A stretch of 64,000 nt of DNA, taken from positions 79,943,648 to 80,007,647 of the forward strand of contig NC_077241.1 in the NCBI RefSeq assembly GCF_947179165.1, written 5' to 3'. The position numbers and the translations under genes were made by a program. Origin of the DNA: Solanum dulcamara (lineage: Eukaryota; Streptophyta; Magnoliopsida; Solanales; Solanaceae). Each line of letters opens with the position of its first letter. Position 1 is the stretch's first letter. Shown piece after piece: positions 8,901-22,600 of this stretch. The notes beneath the pieces are model-generated. The model saw only the letters and a program-made list of their open reading frames with translations. It was not told where the DNA came from and made no database searches.

Positions 8901-11900
8901 AAAATTGCCTAATTTCTATTGCGTCGCCAATAAAATGCTCCTAAACCCTTCTAAAGCACCATCGGGCTACTGGAGTCGTTCCCTAGGTCGTTACAGATGC
9001 TACTATGGAAGAATCTAAGAAAATTCAACCCGAACCCCCGGCACCTAAAAAATCTGTGGGCTAACATTCATGAAAAACTAGCAAAATCGCCTAATTCCTA
9101 TTGCTTCGCCAACAAAATACTCCTAAACCCTTCTAAAGCATAGCATGGGCTATAGGAGTCGTTCCCTAAGTCATTACGGACACTACTATGGAAGAATCCA
9201 AGAAATTTTGATCCGAACCCCGGCACCTAAAAAATCCGTGGGCTAACAAACACGAAAAACTAGCAAAATCACCTAATTCCTATTTTATTGCCAATAAAAT
9301 GCTCCTTAACCCCTCTAAAGCACCGCCGGGCTACTGGAGTCATACCCAGGTCATTACGAATGCTACTATGGAAGAATACATGAAAATTAGACCTGGACCC
9401 CCGGTATCTAAAAAAATTTGTGGGCTAATACACACGAAAAACTTGCAAAATTGTCTAATTCCTATTGCGTTGCCAATAAAATGCTCCAAAACCCTTCTAA
9501 AGTGCCGCCGGGGCTACTGGAGTCATTCCCTAAGTTGTTACGGATGCTTCTATGTAAGAATCCAAGAAAGTTCGACCTTGACCACGGCACCTAAAAAATC
9601 TGTGGGCTAACACACACGAAAAACTGACAAAATCACCTAATTCCTATTGCGTCGCTAATAAAATGCTCTTAAACCCTTCTAAAGAGCCGCCAGGCTACTA
9701 GAGTCGTTCCCTAGGTCGTAACGGACGCTAATATGGAAGAATCAAAGAAAATTCAACCCTGACCTTTGGCACCTAAAAACTCTATAGGCTAACACACACG
9801 AAAGACTGGCAAAAGTGCCTAATTCCTATTACGTCAACAATAAAATGCTTCTAAACCCTTCTAAAGCGCCGCTGGGGCTATTGGAGTCGTTTCCTAGGTC
9901 GTTACGAATGCTAATATGGAAGAATCGAAGAAAATTCGACCCAGACCCCCAGCACCTAAAAAATCTGTGGGCTAAAACACACGAAAAACTGGCAAAATCA
10001 CGTAATTCCTATTGCGTCGCCAATAAAATGCTCCTAAACCCTTCTAAAGCACCGCCGGGGCTACTGGAGTCGTTTCCTAGGTCGTTACGGATGCTACTAT
10101 GGAAGAATCCAATAAATTTCGGCCCGGACCCCAGCACCTAAAAAATCCGTGGGCTAACACACACGAAAAACTAGCAAAATTGCCTAATTCCTATTTCATT
10201 GCCGATAAAATGCTCCTAAACCCTTCTAATGCACCGCCGGGGCTACTGGAGTCGTTCCCAGGTCGTTAGAACTCTACTATGGAAGAATCCAAGAAAATTT
10301 GACCCGGACCCCCAACACCTAAAGATTCTGTGGGTTAACACAAACGAAAACTAGCAAAATTGCCTAATTCCTATTGCGGTGCTAATAAAATGCTTCTAAA
10401 CCCTTCTAAAGCACCGTCGGGGCTACTGGAGTCGTTTCCTAGGTCATTACGGATGCTACTATGGAAGAATCCAAGAAATTTCAATCTGGACCCCTGGCAC
10501 CTAAAAAATCTGTTGGCTAACACACACGAAAAACTGGCAAAATTGCCTAATTCCTATTGCGTCGCCAATAAAATGCTCTTAAATCCATCTAAAGCACCGA
10601 CGAGGCTACTGGAGTCGTTCCCTAGTTCTTTATGGATGCTACTATGGAAGAATGCAAGAAAATTCGACCCAAACCCCCGGCACCTAAAATATCTGTGGGC
10701 AAACACACACGAAAAACTGGCAAAATTGCCTAATTCCTATTGCGTCGCCAATAAAATGCTCCTAAATCCTTCTAAAGCACCGCCTAGGCTACAAGAGTCG
10801 TTCCCTAGGTCGTTACGGATGCTAATATGGAAGAATCTAAGAAAGTTCAACCCGGACCTCCGGCACCTAAAATATCTGTGGGCTAACACACACGAAAAAA
10901 TGGCAAAATCACCTAATTCCTATTGCGTCGCCAATAAAATGCTCCTAAACCCTTCTAAAGTGCCGCAAGGTCTACTGAAATCATTCCTTAGGTCATTATG
11001 GATGCTACTATGGAAGAATCCAAGAAAGTTCGACCCTGACCTCCGGTACCAAAAAACTCTATAGGCTAATACACACGAAAGACTGGCAAAATTGCCTAAT
11101 TCTTATTGCGTCGCCAATAAAATACTTCTAAACCCTTCTAAAGCGCCGCTGGGGTTATTGGAGTCGTTTCCTAGGTCGTTACCGACGCTAATACGGAAGA
11201 ATCCAAGAAATTTCTACCTGGACCCCCAGCACCAAAAAAATCTGTGGGCTAACACACACGAAAAACTGGCAAAATCTCCTAATTGCTATTGTGTCGCCAA
11301 TAAAATACTCCTAAACCCTTATAAAGCGCCGCCGGGGCTACTGGAGTCGTTCCCTAGATCATTACGGACGCTACTATGGAAAAATCCAAGAAATTTTGAC
11401 TCGAACCCCCAGCACCTAAAGATTCTATGGGTTAACACACACGAAAAACTGGCAAAATTGCCTAATTCCTATTGCGTTGCTAATAAAATGCTCCTAAACC
11501 CTTCTAAAGCGCCACCGGGGCTACTGGAGTCATTTCCTAGGTCGTTATGGATGCTACTATGGAAGAACAAAAAAAAATTCGACTCGGAACCCCGACATCT
11601 AAAAAATCTGTGGGCTAACATACACGAAAAACTGGCAAAATTGCCTAATTCCTATTGCGTCGCCAATAAAATGCTCCTAAACCCCTCTAAAGCGCCTCAG
11701 GGGCTACTGGATTCAGTTTCTAGGTCGTTACAGATGCTAAAATGAAAGAATCCAAGAAATTACGACCCTGACCCCCGGTACTAAAAAAATATGTAGGCTA
11801 ACACACATGAAAAACTGGAAAAATTGCTTAATTCCTATTGCGTCGCCAATAAAATGCTCCTAAACCCTTATAAAGCGCCGCCGGGGCGACTGGAGTCGTT

Positions 11901-13310
11901 CCCTAGGTCGTTACGGATACTACTATGGAAGAATCTAAGAAAGTTCAACCCGGACCTCTGGCACCTAAAATATCTGTGGGCTAACACACACGAAAAACTG
12001 GCAAAGTCGCCTAATTCCTATTGCATCGCCAATAAAATGCTCCTAAACCCTTCTAAAGCCCCACCGGGGCTACTACAATCGTTCCCTAAGTCATTACGTA
12101 TGCTACTATGGAAAAATACAAGAAAATTCGACTTTGACCTTCGACACCTAAAAAATCTGTGGGCTAACAAACACGAAAAACTGGCAAAATCGCCTAATTC
12201 CTATTTTGTTGCCAATAAAATGCTCCTAAACCCCTCTAAAGCGATGCCGGGGCTACTGGAGTCATTCCCTAGGTCATTACGGATGCTAGTATGGCAGAAT
12301 CCAATAAATTTAAACCTGGACCCCCAGCACAAAAAAAATCCATGTGCTAACACACACGAAAAACTCTCAAAATCGCCTAATTCCTATTTTGTTGCCAATA
12401 AAATGCTCCTAAACCCTTCTAAAGCACCGCCGGGGCTACTGGAGTCATTCCTAGGTTGTTACGGATGCTACTATCGAAGAATCCAAGAAAAGTTTACCCG
12501 GACTCCCGACACCTAAAATATCTGTGGACTAACACACACGAAAAACTAGCAAAATTGCCTAATTCCTATTGCGTCGCCAATAAAATGCTCCTAAATCCTT
12601 CTAAAGCACCGCCTGGGCTACAAGAGTCGTTCCCTAGGTCGTTACAGACGATAATATGGAAGAATCCAAGAGAGTTCAACCCGGACCTTCGGTACCTAAA
12701 AAATCTGTGGGTTAACACACACGAAAAACTGGCAAAATCGCCTAATTCCTATTGCGTCGCCAATAAAATGCTCCTAAACCCTTCTAAAGCGCCGCAGGGG
12801 CTACTAAAGTCATTCCTTAGGTCGTTACAGATGCTACTATGGAAGAATCAAAGAAAATTCAACCCTGACCTCTGGCACCTAAAAACTCTATAGGCTAACA
12901 CACACGAAAGACTAGCAAAAGTGCCTAATTCCTATTACGTCGCCAATAAAATGCTTCTAAACCCTTCTAAAGCGCCACTGGGGCTATTGGAGTTGTTTCC
13001 TAGGTCGTTACGGATGCTAATATGGAAGAATCGAAGAAAATTCGACCCAGACCCCCAGCACCTAAAAAATCTGTGGGCTAAAACACATGAAAAACTGGCA
13101 AAATCACGTAATTCCTATTGCGTCGCCAATAAAATACTCCTAAACCCTTCTAAAGCACCGTCGGGGCTACTGGAGTCGTTCCCTAGGTCGTTACGGATGC
13201 TACTATTGAAGAATCCAATAAATTTTGGCCCGGACCCCGACACCTAAAAAATCCATGGGCTAACACACACGAAAAACTAGCAAAATTGCCTAATTCCTAT
13301 TTCGTTGCCG
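5911..13310 (+). repeat. Satellite zone A: divergent edge subfamily
   Basis: About 40 monomers that share AAACCCTTCTAAAGC and usually CCTAGGTCG, where the rest of the array has AAACCCCTCTAAAGC and CCCAGGTCG. Monomers differ more from one another here, and small indels are common in the first 4 kb. Two internal duplications are visible: about 6.5-7.3 kb with about 8.86-9.7 kb (offset about 2,361 bp; shared GAAAATTAGACC and ACCCAGGTC), and about 9.73-10.25 kb with about 12.84-13.3 kb (offset 3,106 bp, 17 monomers). No regular higher-order repeat. Confidence 0.75.
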
Positions 13311-14280
13311 ATAAAATGCTCCTAAACCCCTTTAAAGAGTCATCAGGGCTACTGGAGTCGTTCCCCAGGTCGTTACGGACGCTACTATGGAAGAATCCAA
13401 GAAAATTTGACCCAGACCCCCTGCACCTAAAAAATCCATGGGCTGACACACACGAAAAACTAGCAAACTCGCCCAATTCCTATTGCATCGCTAATAAAAT
13501 GCTTCTAAACCCCTCTAAAGCGCCGCTGGGGCTATTGGAGTCGTTTCCCAGGTCCTTACGGACGCTACTATATTAGAATCTAAGAAACTTTGACTCGGAC
13601 CCCCGGCACCTAAAAATTCGTGGGCTAACACAAATGAAAAAATGGCAAAATCGCCTAATTCCTATTGCGTCTCAAATAAAAGGCTCCTAAACCCCTATAA
13701 AGCGCTGTCGGGGCTACTAGAGTCATTCCCCAGGTTGTTACGGATGCTACTATGGAAGAAATCAAGAAAATTCAACCCGCACCCCCGGCACCTAAAAAAT
13801 CCATTGGCTAACACAAAAAAAACCTTGCAAAATCACCTAATTTCTATTGCGTCGCCAATAAAAAGCTCCAGAACCCTTCTAAAGCGCCGCCGGGGCTACT
13901 GGAGTTGTTCCCCATGTCGTTACGGACGCTACTATGAAGGATTCAAGAAAATTTGACCCGAAACCTCGGCACCTAAAAAATCTGTGGGTACACATATGAA
14001 AAACTGGCAAAATCGCCTAATTTCTATTGCGTCGCCAATAAAATGCTCCTAAACCCCACTATAGCGCCGCCGGGGCTACTGGAGTCGTTCCCCAGGTCAT
14101 TACGGACGCTACTATGGAAGAATTCAAGAAAATTCGAACCGGACCCCCGACACCTAAAAAATTTATGGGCTAACACACACGAAAAACTGGCAAAATCGCC
14201 TAATTGCTATTGTGTCGCAAATAAAATGCTCCTAAGCCCCTATGAAGTGCCGCCGGGGCTACTGGAGTCGTTCCTAGGTC
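13311..14280 (+). repeat. Satellite zone B: copy of 39.67-40.6 kb
   Basis: About five monomers where the subfamily switches from CTTCTAAA to CCTCTAAA. The block is a diverged duplicate of about 39,670-40,620 (offset about 26,365 bp, near 144 monomers). Shared markers are CCCCTTTAAAGAG, the CTGACACACACG variant, AATAAAAGGCTCC, and CCCCACTATAGCGCCGCC. This shows long-range exchange across the array. Confidence 0.65.
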
Positions 14281-17200
14281 GTTACGGATGCTACTATGGA
14301 AGAATCTAAGAAAATTTGACCCGGACCCCCGGCACCTAAAAAATCCGTGGCTAACAGACAGGAAAAACTAGCAAAATCACCTAATTCTTACTGCGTCTCC
14401 AATAAAATACTTCTAAGCCCCTCTAAAGCGCCGCCGGGGATACTGAAGTCGTTCCCCAGGTCGTTATAGATGCTACTATGGAAAAATCCAAGAAAATTTG
14501 ACCCGGACCCTCGACACCTAAAAATCCAGTGAGTTAACACACACGAAAAACTAGCAAAATCCCCTAATTCTTATTGCGTCGCCAATAAAATGCTCATAAA
14601 CCCCTCTATAGCACCTCCGGGGCTACTGGAGTCACTCCCCAGATTGTTATGGATGCTACTATGGAAGAATCCAAGAAAATTTGACTCGGACCCCCGGCAC
14701 CTAAAATATTCATGGGCTAACACACACGAAAAAGTGGAAAAAATGCTAAATTCCTGTTGTGCCGCCAATAAAATGCTCCTAAACCCCTCTAAAGCGCTGC
14801 TGGGGCTAATGGAGTCGTTCCCCAGGTTGTTACGGATGCTATTATGGAAGAATTCAAGAAATTTTGACCCGAACCCCCTTTACCTAAAAAATCTGTGTGC
14901 TAACACACACGAAAAACTGGCAAAGTCGCCTAATTCCTATTGCATCGCCAATAAAATGCTCCTAAACCCCTCTATAGCATCGCCGGGGCTATTGGGGTTG
15001 TTTTCCAGGTCGTTTCGGACGCTACTATGGAAGAATCCAAGAAATTTAGACACGGCCCCCCGAAAAGTAAAAAATCTGTGGGCTAACACCCATTAAAAAC
15101 TGGCAAAATTGCCTAATACCTATTGCGTCTCTAATAAAATGATCCTAAACCCCTTTAAAGCACATCCGGGGCTACTAGATTCGTTCTCCATGTCGTTATG
15201 GACGATACTATGGAAGAATCTAAGAAACATCGACCCGGACCCCCGGCACCGAAAATATCTGTGGGCTAACATACACAGAAAAGTGGCAAAATTGCTTAAT
15301 TCCTATTGCGCCGCCAATAAAATACTCCTAAACCCCTCTAAAGCACCGCCGGGGCTACTGGAGTTGTTCCCTAGGTCGTTACGGACGCTACTAAGAAAGA
15401 AATAAAGAAAATTCAACCCGCACCCCCGGCACCTAAATAATCCGTGGGTTAACACACAAAAACAACTGGCAAAATTGCCTAATTCTTATTGCCTCGCCAA
15501 TAAAATGCTCCTAAGCCCCTCTGAAGTGCCACCGGGGCTACTGGAGTCGTTCCCTAGGTCATTACGGATGCTACTATGGAAGAATCTAAGAAAATTTGAT
15601 CCGGACCCCCGGCACCTAAAAAATCCGTGGCTAACAGACACGAAAAACTAGCAAAATCACATAATTCTTACTGCGTCTCCAATAAAATACTTCTAAGCCC
15701 CTCTAAAGCGCCACCGGGGCTACTGAAGTCGTTCCCCAAGTCATTATAGATGCTACTATTGATAAATCCAAGAACATTTGACCCGGACCCTCGACACCTA
15801 AAAATCCAGTGAGTTAACACACACGAAAAACTAGCAAAATCCCCTTATTCTTATTGCGTCGCCAATAAAATGCTCATAAACCCCTCTATAGCACCTCCGG
15901 GGCTACTGGAGTCATTCCCCAGATTGTTATGGATGCTACTATGGAAGAATCCAAGAAAATTTGACTCGGACCCCCGGCACCTAAAATATTCATGGGCTAA
16001 CACACACGAAAAAGTGGAAAAATTGCTTAATTCCTGTTGCGCCGCCAATAAAATTCTCCTAAACCCCTCTAAAGCACAGCTGGGGCTACTGGATTCGTTC
16101 TCCAGGTCGTTAAGGACGCTACTATAGAAGAATCCAAGAAACATCGACCCGGACCCCCGGCACCGAAAATATCCGTGGGCTAACATACACGGAAAAGTGG
16201 CAAAATTGCTTAATTCCTATTGCGCTACCAGTAAAATACTCCTAAACCCCTCTAAAGCGCTGCCGGGGATACTGGAGTTGTTCCCAGGTCGTTACGGACG
16301 CTACTATGAAAGAAATCAAGAAAATTTAACTCGCACCCCCGGCACCTAAAAATTCCGTCCGCTAGCACATATAAAAAACTTGCAAAATCGCCTAATTCCT
16401 ATTGCGTCGCCAATAAAATGCTCCTGAACCCCTCTAAAGCGCCACTGGGGCTACTGGAGTCATTCCACTGGTCGTTACGGACGCTACTATGAAAGAATCC
16501 AAAAACATTCGACCCGAACCCCCGGCACCTAAATAATCCGTGGGTTAACACACAAAAACAACTGGCAAAATTGCCTAATTCTTATTGCCTCGCCAATAAA
16601 ATGCTCCTAAGCCCCTCTGAAGTGACACTGGGGCTACTGGAGTCGTTCCCCAGGTCGTTACGGATGCTACTATGGAAGAATCTAAGAAAATTTGACCCGG
16701 ACTCCCGGCACCTAAAAAATCCGTGGCTAACAGACACGAAAAACTAGCAAAATCACCTAATTCTTACTGCGTCTCCAATAAAATACTTCTAAGCCCCTCT
16801 AAAGCGCCGCCGGGGCTACTATAGTTGTTCCCCAGGTCGTTATAAATGCTACTATGGAAAAATCCAAGAAAATTTGACCCGGACCCTCGACACCTAAAAA
16901 TCCAGTGAGTTAACACACACGAAAAACTAGCAAAATCCCCTAATTCTTATTGCGTCGCCAATAAAATGCTCATAAACCCCTCTATAGCACCTCCGGGGCT
17001 ACTGGAGTCATTCCCCAGATTGTTATGGATGCTACTATGGAAGAATCCAAGAAAATTTGACTCGGACCCCCGGCACCTAAAATATTCATGGGCTAACACA
17101 CACGAAAAAGTGGAAAAATTTCTTAATTCCTGTTGCACCGCCAATAAAATGCTCCTAAACCCCTCTAAAGCGCTGCTGGGGCTACTGGAGTCGTTCCCGA

Positions 17201-19600
17201 GGTTGTTACGGATGCTATTATGGAAGAATTCAAGAAATTTTGACCCGAACCCCCTTTACCTAAAAATCTGTGTGCTAACACACACGAAAAACTGGCAAAG
17301 TCGCCTAATTCCTATTGCATCACCAATAAAATGCTCCTAAACCCCTCTATAGCATCGCCGGGGCTATTGGAGTTGTTTTCCAGGTCGTTTCGGACGTTAC
17401 TATGGAAGAATCCAAGAAATTTAGACACGGTCCCCCGAAAAGTAAAAAATCTGTGGGCTAACACCCATTAAAAACTGGCAAAATTGCCTAATACCTATTG
17501 CGTCTCTAATAAAATGATCCTAAGCCCCTTTAAAGCACATCCGGGGCTACTGGATTCGTTATCCAGGTCGTTACGGACGATACTATGGAAGAATCTAAGA
17601 AACATCGACCCGGACCCCCGACACAGAAAATATCTGTGGGCTAACATACACGGAAAAGTGGCAAAATTGCTTAATTCCTATTGTGCTGCCAATAAAATAC
17701 TCCTAAACCCCTCTAAAGCACCGCCGGGGCTACTGGAGTTGTTCCCTAGGTCTTTACGGACGCTACTATGAAAGAAATCAAGAAAATTCAACCCGTACCC
17801 CCGGCACCTAAAAATTCAGTCGGCTAGCACACACAAAAAACTTGCAAAATCGCCTAATTCCTATTGCGTCGCCAATAAAATGCTCCTGAACCCCTCTAAA
17901 GCGCCGCCAGGACTACTGGAGTCATTCCACTGGTCGTTACGGACGCTACTATGAAAGAATCCAAAAAAATTCGACCCGAACCCCCGGCACCTAAATAATC
18001 AATGGGTTAACACACAAAAACAAATGGCAAAATTGCCTAATTCCTATTGCCTCACCAATAAAATGCTCCTAAGCCCTTCTGAAGTGCCGCCGGGGCTACT
18101 GGAGTCGTTCCCCAGGTCGTTACGGATGCTACTATGGAAGAATCTAAGAAAATTTGACCCGGACCCCCGCCACCTAAAAAATCCGTGAGCTAACACACAC
18201 GAAAAACTAGCAAAATCACCTAATTCTTACTGCATCTCCAATAAAATACTTCTAAGCCCCTCTAAAGCGCCGCCGGGGCTACTATAGTCGTTTCCCAGGT
18301 CGTTATAGATGCTACTATGGAAAAATCCAAGAAAGTTTGACCCGGAACCTCGACACCTAAAAATTCAATGGGTAACACACACGAAAAACTGGCAAAATCC
18401 CCTAATTCTTATTGCGTCGCCAGTAAAATGCTCATAAACCCCTCTATAGCACCTCCGAGGCTACTGGAGTCATTCCCAAGATTGTTACGGATGCTACTAT
18501 GGAAGAATCCAAGAAAATTTGACTCGGACCCCCGGCACCTAAAATATTCATGGGCTAACACACACGAAAAAGTGGAAAAATTGCTTAATTCCTATTGCGC
18601 CGCCAATAAAATAATCCTAAACCCTCTAAAGCTCTGTTGGGGCTACTGGAGTCGTTCCCTAGGTTGTTACGGATGCTACTATGGAAGAATTCAAGAAATT
18701 TTGACCCGAACCCACTTCACCTAAAAAATCTGTGTGCTAACACACACGAAAAACTGGCAAAATCGCCTAATTCCTACTATGTCGCCAATAAAATGCTCCT
18801 AAACCCCTCTATAGCATCGCCGGGGCTATTGGAGTCGTTTTCCAGGTCGTTACGGACTCTACTATGGAAGAATCCAAGAAAGTTAGACACGGCCCCCTGA
18901 AAAGTAAAAAATCTGTGGGCTAACACACATGAAAAACTGGCAAAATTGCCTAATACCTATTGCGTCTCTAATAAAATGATCCTAAACCCCTCTAAAGCAC
19001 AGCTGGGGCTACTGGATTTGTTCTCCAGGTCGTTACGGACGCTACTATGGAAGAATCCAAGAAACATCGACCCGGACCCCCGGCACCAAAAATATCTGTA
19101 GGCTAACATACACGGAAAAGTGGCAAAATTGCTTAATTCCTATCGCGCCACCAGTAAAATACTCCTAAACCCCTCTAAAGCGCCGTCGGGGATACTGTAG
19201 TTATTCCCAGGTCGTTACGGACGCTAATATGAAAGAAATCAAGAAAATTCAACCCGCACCCCCGGCACCTAAAAATTCCGTCGGCTAGCACACACAAAAA
19301 ACTTGCAAAATCGCTTAATTTCTATTGCGTCGCCAATAAAATGCTTCTGAACCCCTCTAAAGCGCTGCCGGGGCTACTAGAGTCATTCTACTGGTCGTTA
19401 CGGACGTTACTATGAAACAATCCAAAAATATTCGACCCGAACCGCCGGCACCTAAATAATCCGTGGGTTAACACACAAAAAGAACTGGCAAAATTGCCTA
19501 ATTCCTATTGCCTCGCCAATAAAATGCTCTTAAGCCCCTCTGAAGTACCTCTAGGGCTACTGGAGTCGTTCCCCAGGTCGTTACGGATGCTACTATAGAA
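14281..19600 (+). repeat. 8-monomer higher-order repeat, block 1
   Basis: Eight distinguishable monomer types recur in fixed order. Types by marker: m1 GCTCATAAACCCCTCTATAG; m2 AAAATATTCATGGGC and AAAAGTGGAAAAATT; m3 GAATTCAAGAAATTTTGAC and CTGTGTGCTAAC; m4 GACACGGCCCCCCGAAAAG; m5 AAACATCGACCCGG and CACGGAAAAGTGG; m6 CCGTCGGCTAGCAC; m7 CTAAATAATCCGTGGGTTAAC; m8 CCGTGGCTAACAGACACG. Full periods are about 1,461-1,463 bp (16,966 to about 18,428 by m1). Two copies are shortened: 14,590 to 15,870 is seven monomers and 15,870 to 16,966 is six, each through a chimeric monomer. The order breaks after m7 near 19.6 kb. Confidence 0.8.
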
Positions 19601-22600
19601 AAATCTAAGAAAATTTTATCCGGACCCTCGGCACCTAAAAAATCCGTGGGCTAACACACACGAAAAACTGGCAAAATCGCCTAATTCCTATTGCGTCGCC
19701 AATAAAATGCTCCTAAACCCCTCTAAAGCGCCGTTAGGGCTACTGGAGTCGTTCCCCAAGTCATTACGGACGTTACTATAGAATATTCCAAGAAAGTTTG
19801 ACCCGGACCCTTGGCACCTAAAAAATCCGGAGGCTAACACACACGAAAAACTGGATAAATTGCCTAATTCCTATTGCGTCTCCAATAAAATGCTCCTAAA
19901 CCCCTCTATAGCACTGCCGGGCTATTGGAGTCATTCCCCAGGTCGTTACATATACTACTATACAAGAATCCAAGAAAATTCGACCCGGACCGCCGGCACC
20001 TAAAAAATCCGTGGGCTAACACACACGAAAAACTGGCAAAATCACCTAATTCCTATTGCATCGCCAATAAAATGCTCCTGAACCCCTTTAAAGCGCCGTC
20101 GGGGCTACTGGAGTGTTTCCCTAGATCGTTACTGATGCTACTATGGATGAATCCAAGAAAATTTGACCCGAACCCTAGGCACCTAAAAAATCAGTGGATT
20201 GACACACACGAAAAACTAGCAAAATCGCCTAATTCCTATTGCCTCGCCAATAAAATGCTCCTAAGCCCCTCTGAAGTGCCGCCGGGGCTACTAGAGTCGT
20301 TATCCAGGTCGTTACGGATGTTACTACAGAATAATCCAAGAAAATTCAACCCGCACCCCCGACACCTAAAAAATCCGTGGGCTAACACACACGAAAAACT
20401 GGCAAAATCACCTAATTCCTATTGCGTCGCCAATAAAATGCTCCAAAACCCCTCTAAAGCGTCGTCGGGGCTACTAGAGTCATTCCCAAGGTCGTTATGG
20501 TTGCTTATATGCAAGAATCCAAGAAAATTTGACTCGGACCCCCGGCACCTAAAAAATCTGTGGGCTAACACACACGAAAAACTAGCAAAATCTCCTAATT
20601 CCTATTGCGTCGCCAATAAAATGCTCCTAAACCCCTCAATAGCACCGCCGAGGCTGCTGGAGTCGTTCCCCTGGTCTTTACGGACACTACTATCGAAGAA
20701 TCCAAGAAAATTCGACCCGGACCCTCGGCACCTAGAAAATCCATATGCTAACACACACAAAAAACTAGCAAAATTGCCTAATTCCTATTGCGTCGTCAAT
20801 AAAATGCTCCTAAACCCCCGTATTGCACCGCCGGGGCTACTGGAGTCGTTACCCAAGTTGTTACGGACTCTACTATGGAAGAAATCAAGAAAATTTGACC
20901 CAGACCCCCGGCACCTAAAAATTCGAGGGTTAACACACGAAAAACTGGCAAAATCGCCTAATTCCTATTGCGTCGCCAATAAAATACTCCTGAACCCCTC
21001 TAAAGCACCTGCGGGGCTACTGGATTCGTTCCCTAGGTCGTTACAAACGCTACAATGGAAAAATCCAAGAAATTTTGATCCGAACCCCCAGCACCTAAAA
21101 AATCAGAGGGTTAACACACATGAAAAACTGGCAAAATAGCCTAATTCCTATTGCGTCGCTAATAAAATGCTCCTAAACCCCTCTATAGCGCCGTCGGGGC
21201 TATTGGAGTCGTTGTTCAGGTCATTACGGACGTTACTATGGAAGAATCTAAGAAAATTCGACCCGTACCCCCGGCACCTAAAATATTCGTGGGCTAACAC
21301 ACACGAAAACTGGCAAAATCGCCTAATTCCTACTGCGCCGCCAATAAAATGCTCCTTAGCCCCTCTAAAGCGCCACCGGGGCTACTGTAGTCGTTCCCTA
21401 GGTCGTTAAAGACGCTACTAAGGGAAAATCCAAGAAAATGTGACCCGTACCCCCGGCACCTAAAAAATTTGTGGGCTAACATACACGAAAAACTGGTAAA
21501 ATCCTCTAATTCCTATTATGTCGCCAATAAAATGCTACTAAACCCCTATATAGCACCTCCGGGGCTATTGGAGTCATTCCCCAGGTCGTTACGGACGCTA
21601 CTATGGATGAATCCAAGAAAATTTGACCCGCACCCCCATCACCTATAATATCTGTGGGCTAACACACACAAAAAAGTAGCAAAATTGCTTAATTCCTGTT
21701 GCGTCGCCAATAAAATGCTCTAAACCTCTCTAAAGCGCTGCCGGGGCTACTGGAGTCGTTCCCCAGGTCGTTACGGACGCTACTATGGAAAAATCCAAGA
21801 AAATTTGACCACAACCCCCGGCACCTAAAAAATCTATGGGCGTTACACACGAAAAAATGGCAAAATCCCCTAATTCCTTTTGCGTCGCCAATAAAATGCT
21901 CCTAAACCCCTCTATAGCACCTCCGGGGCTACTGGAGTCATTCCTCAGGTCGTTACGGATTCTACTATAGAAGAATCCAAAAACATTTGACCCGGACCCC
22001 CGACACCTAAAATATCCGTGGGCTAACACACACGAAAAAGTGGCAAAATTGATTAATTCCTATTACGCCGCCAATAACATGCTCCTAAACCCCTCTAAAG
22101 CGTCGCCGGGTCTACTGGAGTCATTCCCCAGGTCGTTACGGACGCTACTATGGAAGAATACAAGAAATTTCGGCTCAGACCCCTGGCACCTAAAAATCCG
22201 TGGGCTAACACACATGAAAAACTGGCAAAATCGTGTAATTCCTATTGCGTCGCAAATAAAATTATCCTAAACCCCTCTAAAGCGCCGCTGGGGATACTTG
22301 AGTCGTTCTCCAGGTCGTTACAGACTCCTCTATGGAAGAAATCAAGAAAATTCGACCCGGACCCCTGGCACCTAAAAATTCAGTGGGCTAACACACACGA
22401 AAAAACTGGAAAAATCACCTAATTCCCATTGCGTCGCCAATAAAATGCTCTTAAACCCCTCTATAGCACCGCTGGGGCTACTGAAGTCTTTCCCCCGGTC
22501 GTTACGGACTCTACTATGGAAGAATCCAAGAAAATTCGACACGGACCCCTGACACATAAAAAATCTGTGGGCTAACACACACGAAAAACTACAAAAAATA

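Noticed and set aside
10360..12516. Cluster of 217-234-codon ORFs as a gene family
   Set aside because: These are adjacent stretches of the same satellite separated by single-base indels, and they overlap monomer boundaries at random.
15851..16186. Antisense ORFs of about 111 codons (also at 51,013, 56,650 and 59,390)
   Set aside because: They are the reverse strand of the satellite monomer, open by chance. They recur wherever two indel-free monomers occur.
19925..21139. 404-codon ORF as a repeat protein gene
   Set aside because: Same satellite read-through. Its duplicate in block D copy 2 (32,279-33,376) is broken by stops, so the frame is not conserved between copies.
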